A stretch of DNA of 64,000 nucleotides from Humidesulfovibrio sp. (GTDB lineage: Bacteria; Desulfobacterota; Desulfovibrionia; Desulfovibrionales; Desulfovibrionaceae), in assembly GCF_030689645.1 (NCBI RefSeq), contig NZ_JAUYFU010000024.1:145343-209342 (forward strand). Direction: 5' to 3'. Position numbers and translations under genes: made by a program. Position 1 is the first letter of the stretch. Each line of letters starts with the position of its first letter. Under the pieces are notes generated by a model, which saw only the letters and a program-made list of their open reading frames with translations, was not told where the DNA came from and did not search any database. Shown here one piece after another: positions 61,587 through 64,000 of this stretch.

Positions 61587-63158
61587 ATGCCGAGCCTGAC
61601 CAACGCAACGGACCGGCACGTGGTCATTGACCGCCGCGACGGGCATTACCTGTGTTTCCCGGACGTCTGCCCAACCGGCGACGGGACGCTTCTTTGTGCC
61701 TACAACGAGTTCGACCGCCATGTGGGCTCGCGCCGCAGGCTGCTGCTCAAGGAAAGCCGCGACCAGGGCCGCACCTGGAGCGAGCGTCGCATGCTCTGGG
61801 CCCTGGACTCGCACTGCCCTCGTTTGTCCCGACTTTCCGACGGGGTCATCATCCTCACCGATGACGCCGGGCCGACAATCCTTTGGAGCACGGACAATGG
61901 CCGTACCTGGGCCGACCAGCCTGGCACCGGCCTGGGGCATGGGCTCATCGACCGCGTGCTGGAACTGGACGGCCAGACTCTGTTCACCACAGGGCATCTG
62001 CACCGGGGCAGTCAGCCCAGGCACAAGATCCGCCAGGCTCCAACCGAGCAGATGGCCTATGTTTCACGCAACCTGGGTCGTACCTGGGAGGCGTTTTCGG
62101 TCATCGCCAACGAGAAATGCCTGGTGCTGTGCGAGGCCTCTGTGGTGTGCCTGCCGGGCCAGAGCGAAGGAGACGACGGCGCTGTGCGCCTGCTGGCGCT
62201 GATGCGCGAAAATTCCTTCGTGGGCGAGCCTATGTATTTCTGCATCAGCGACGACGGCGGCGCCAATTGGAGCGCCCCCGCGCCCACGCCGTTCATCGGC
62301 CACAGGCCCACCCTGGGCTGGACGCGTTCCAGCAAGCTGCTGTTGACGTATCGCGATGTGGGCCCCAACCCCGGCACCAAGGCCTGGTTGGGCGATCTGG
62401 ACGAACTCTGCTCGGGCTTCGCCGTGCATGGCCTGCACGCCGCCGCAGACAGTGCGGCCCTCGCCCCGGATGGCCTGCTTGTGCGCAACGAGGCCGGACC
62501 GCAGTCGCCGGTGCGCTATTTTTTACGGCCCATCACCGACCCGGGGCGCGCCCACGCGGAGTTCGAGGCCGAGGTGCTGGTGCGCCATGCCGATGAGAAC
62601 GGCTGCGGCATCCGCCTGGGCCTGTGGTGGAGGCTCTACCGGGACTGCATTGTGCCCGACGCCGAGGGGGCCGGGGCTTTCGCCTGGGAGCCGGACAGGC
62701 CGCACACCGTGCGCATCACCTACGAGCCCGGCCTGTGCCGTCTGTTCGTGGATGGTGAACCCTGCGGCGAGTACCCGGTGGACCCGCTGGATGGCGATAC
62801 GCGGCCCATCATTGTGGGCGCGGTGTCGCGCACCGTGGACAACGGCTGCGAGGTGCTGTGGCGGCGCATGTCCTTGTCCATCCGCGAGCCCGGATTCGGG
62901 CGCGAGTATTCCTGGCGCTGGGACCACACCCAGGGCCTGCCCGACGCCTTCATCAACAGCAGGGTGCTGGAGCTCAAGAACGACCGCCTGGCAAGCCCGG
63001 TGGACTTCGGCTACTCCGGCTGGGCCGAACTCGCTGACGGCGAATTTCTATGTGCGTACCACCATGGCGGCGGCGATGAGCCCGGCTATGTGCCCGGCGA
63101 AAGCGCGCACATCATGGGGACGCGGTTTTTTGAAAACGATTTTGGAGTCATTGCGTGA
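61587..63158 (+). CDS. Sialidase-like (BNR/Asp-box) protein
   Basis: A 523-aa protein with four Asp boxes (SRDQGRTWSE, STDNGRTWAD, SRNLGRTWEA, SDDGGANWSA) of a six-bladed propeller, split by a lectin-like insert (RLFVDGEPCGEYPVD). No signal peptide is visible, so it is predicted cytoplasmic, unusual for an exo-sialidase. CCGGAGG precedes the start. Downstream is the methyltransferase, with a GTGA overlap. The actual substrate may be a different glycan. Confidence 0.75.
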   Translation: MPSLTNATDRHVVIDRRDGHYLCFPDVCPTGDGTLLCAYNEFDRHVGSRRRLLLKESRDQGRTWSERRMLWALDSHCPRLSRLSDGVIILTDDAGPTILWSTDNGRTWADQPGTGLGHGLIDRVLELDGQTLFTTGHLHRGSQPRHKIRQAPTEQMAYVSRNLGRTWEAFSVIANEKCLVLCEASVVCLPGQSEGDDGAVRLLALMRENSFVGEPMYFCISDDGGANWSAPAPTPFIGHRPTLGWTRSSKLLLTYRDVGPNPGTKAWLGDLDELCSGFAVHGLHAAADSAALAPDGLLVRNEAGPQSPVRYFLRPITDPGRAHAEFEAEVLVRHADENGCGIRLGLWWRLYRDCIVPDAEGAGAFAWEPDRPHTVRITYEPGLCRLFVDGEPCGEYPVDPLDGDTRPIIVGAVSRTVDNGCEVLWRRMSLSIREPGFGREYSWRWDHTQGLPDAFINSRVLELKNDRLASPVDFGYSGWAELADGEFLCAYHHGGGDEPGYVPGESAHIMGTRFFENDFGVIA

Positions 63159-64000
63159 TCACCATTCCCATCGTCGCCCCAGAATGGCCGGAGTACGAGC
63201 TCATCGACTCTGGCAATGGCCGCAAGCTGGAACGCTTCGGCAAATATTCCATCGTCCGCCACGAGCCTAAGGCCTGGTGGCGGCCCGCCTTGGCCGAGCG
63301 CGACTGGGCCGAGGCCCATGCCAGCCAGGACGAGGAGGGCAGGCTGACCATAACGAAGAAGCTGCCCGCTGCCTGGCCCCTCAAGCTTGATCTCGGCGTG
63401 GGCGGCCCTGGCGGCAAGCCGCTCTGCGTCTCCCTTGAGGCCCGCATGAGCGAGACTTCGCGCCATATCGGCCTGTTCCCGGAGCAGGCGCCCCACTGGC
63501 GGCTCATTGCCAAACTGGGCGCGGAGTTGACGCAGGCCGCCAAATCCGGCCAAGGCAAGCCGGGCGAAGCCAGGCCGCGCCTGCTGAACCTCTTCGGCTA
63601 TACCGGAGCCGCCAGCCTGGCCGCGCAGGCCGCTGGGTTCAGCGCCACCCATGTGGACGCTTCGCGCCCAGCCATCGCCTGGGCGAAACGCAACCAGGAG
63701 CTCTCAGGCCTGTCCGACACGCCGGTGCGCTTTTTGTTGGACGATGTGGTGAAGTTCGTGCAGCGCGAGAAACGGCGCGGCAACCGCTACGAGGTCATCC
63801 TCCTTGATCCGCCGTCCTTTGGCCGCGGCCCTAACCGCGAGGTCTGGAAGGTGGAGGGCATGGTGCGCGACCTGCTGGTGGACTGCCGCGAACTGCTGTC
63901 CGACCAGTCGCGTCTGCTGCTGCTCACCATGTACAATATCGAGGCCTCGGCGCTCATGCTCGGCAACCTTATGGACGACGTGCTGCGCGGCTTGCCCGGC
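63155..64000 (+). CDS. Class I SAM methyltransferase (RlmI/RlmK-like), 3' end beyond window
   Basis: The first 282 codons with a GTG start overlapping the sialidase stop. VSLEARMSETSRHIGLFPEQ, LLNLFGYTGAASLAAQAAG (SAM site) and ILLDPPSFGRGPNRE (NPPF-like DPPSF motif) match the 23S rRNA (m5C/m2G) methyltransferase-like family. The exact rRNA target is not deducible. Confidence 0.85.
   Translation, partial: MITIPIVAPEWPEYELIDSGNGRKLERFGKYSIVRHEPKAWWRPALAERDWAEAHASQDEEGRLTITKKLPAAWPLKLDLGVGGPGGKPLCVSLEARMSETSRHIGLFPEQAPHWRLIAKLGAELTQAAKSGQGKPGEARPRLLNLFGYTGAASLAAQAAGFSATHVDASRPAIAWAKRNQELSGLSDTPVRFLLDDVVKFVQREKRRGNRYEVILLDPPSFGRGPNREVWKVEGMVRDLLVDCRELLSDQSRLLLLTMYNIEASALMLGNLMDDVLRGLPG

Overview
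The window looks like the chromosome of a flagellated, piliated delta-proteobacterium close to Desulfovibrio (order Desulfovibrionales). The grounds are an early flagellar block flgF-flgG-flgA-flgH-flgI-flgJ-flgN-flgK-flgL-csrA-fliW followed by flgM, a Thi4-type thiazole synthase with a histidine at the sulfur-donor position (the sulfide-using form), and high-GC codon use. This placement is inference from gene content; no database search was possible.

Layout. 1-2230: translation/transcription genes on the minus strand (tRNA-Gly, rimP, nusA, 5' end of ylxR). 2378-13893: flagellar rod/ring/hook-filament junction genes on the plus strand behind a sigma-54-type promoter, ending in an overlapping csrA-fliW pair and a terminator. 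Facing them is a minus-strand unit of a FlgM-associated gene plus flgM behind a sigma-28-like promoter. 13984-23695: housekeeping genes (nadK, a DUF89-like gene, mltA, a DUF4254 gene, gatB, mtnA, a TPP riboswitch with thi4, der). 23771-23864: tRNA-Ser(GCU).

23846-46807 is a 22.9-kb genomic island inserted at the 3' end of tRNA-Ser and bounded by a 23-bp perfect direct repeat. Its tyrosine integrase is interrupted by an in-frame amber codon. Next come an ADP-ribosyltransferase-fold candidate and a serine recombinase. A translationally coupled operon follows: a 1727-aa helicase carrying DUF1998-like cysteines and a nuclease-like tail, a SNF2 helicase, and a 1415-aa N6-adenine DNA methyltransferase. 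This resembles class 1 DISARM with DrmA and DrmB fused and DrmC missing. Behind it are a double zinc-finger protein, a DUF262/DUF1524 (GmrSD-like) endonuclease and a PD-(D/E)xK-like protein. The right end holds a helix-turn-helix protein, a protein with the three polymerase motifs of a family-A DNA polymerase palm, and a zinc-finger protein beside it. The island is best read as an anti-phage defence island with its own recombination and perhaps replication genes.

46808-64000 returns to chromosome: the displaced terminator of tRNA-Ser, an ABC exporter with a C-terminal cyclic-nucleotide-binding domain coupled to two tandem SET-domain genes, a universal stress protein, a PilT-like ATPase, a multi-PAS hybrid histidine kinase, an O-methyltransferase, folD, a FecR-domain/OmpA-like pair, prepilin peptidase, phenylacetate-CoA ligase, a sialidase-like protein, and a truncated rRNA-methyltransferase-like gene at the window edge. 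No rRNA genes, CRISPR arrays or insertion sequences were seen.
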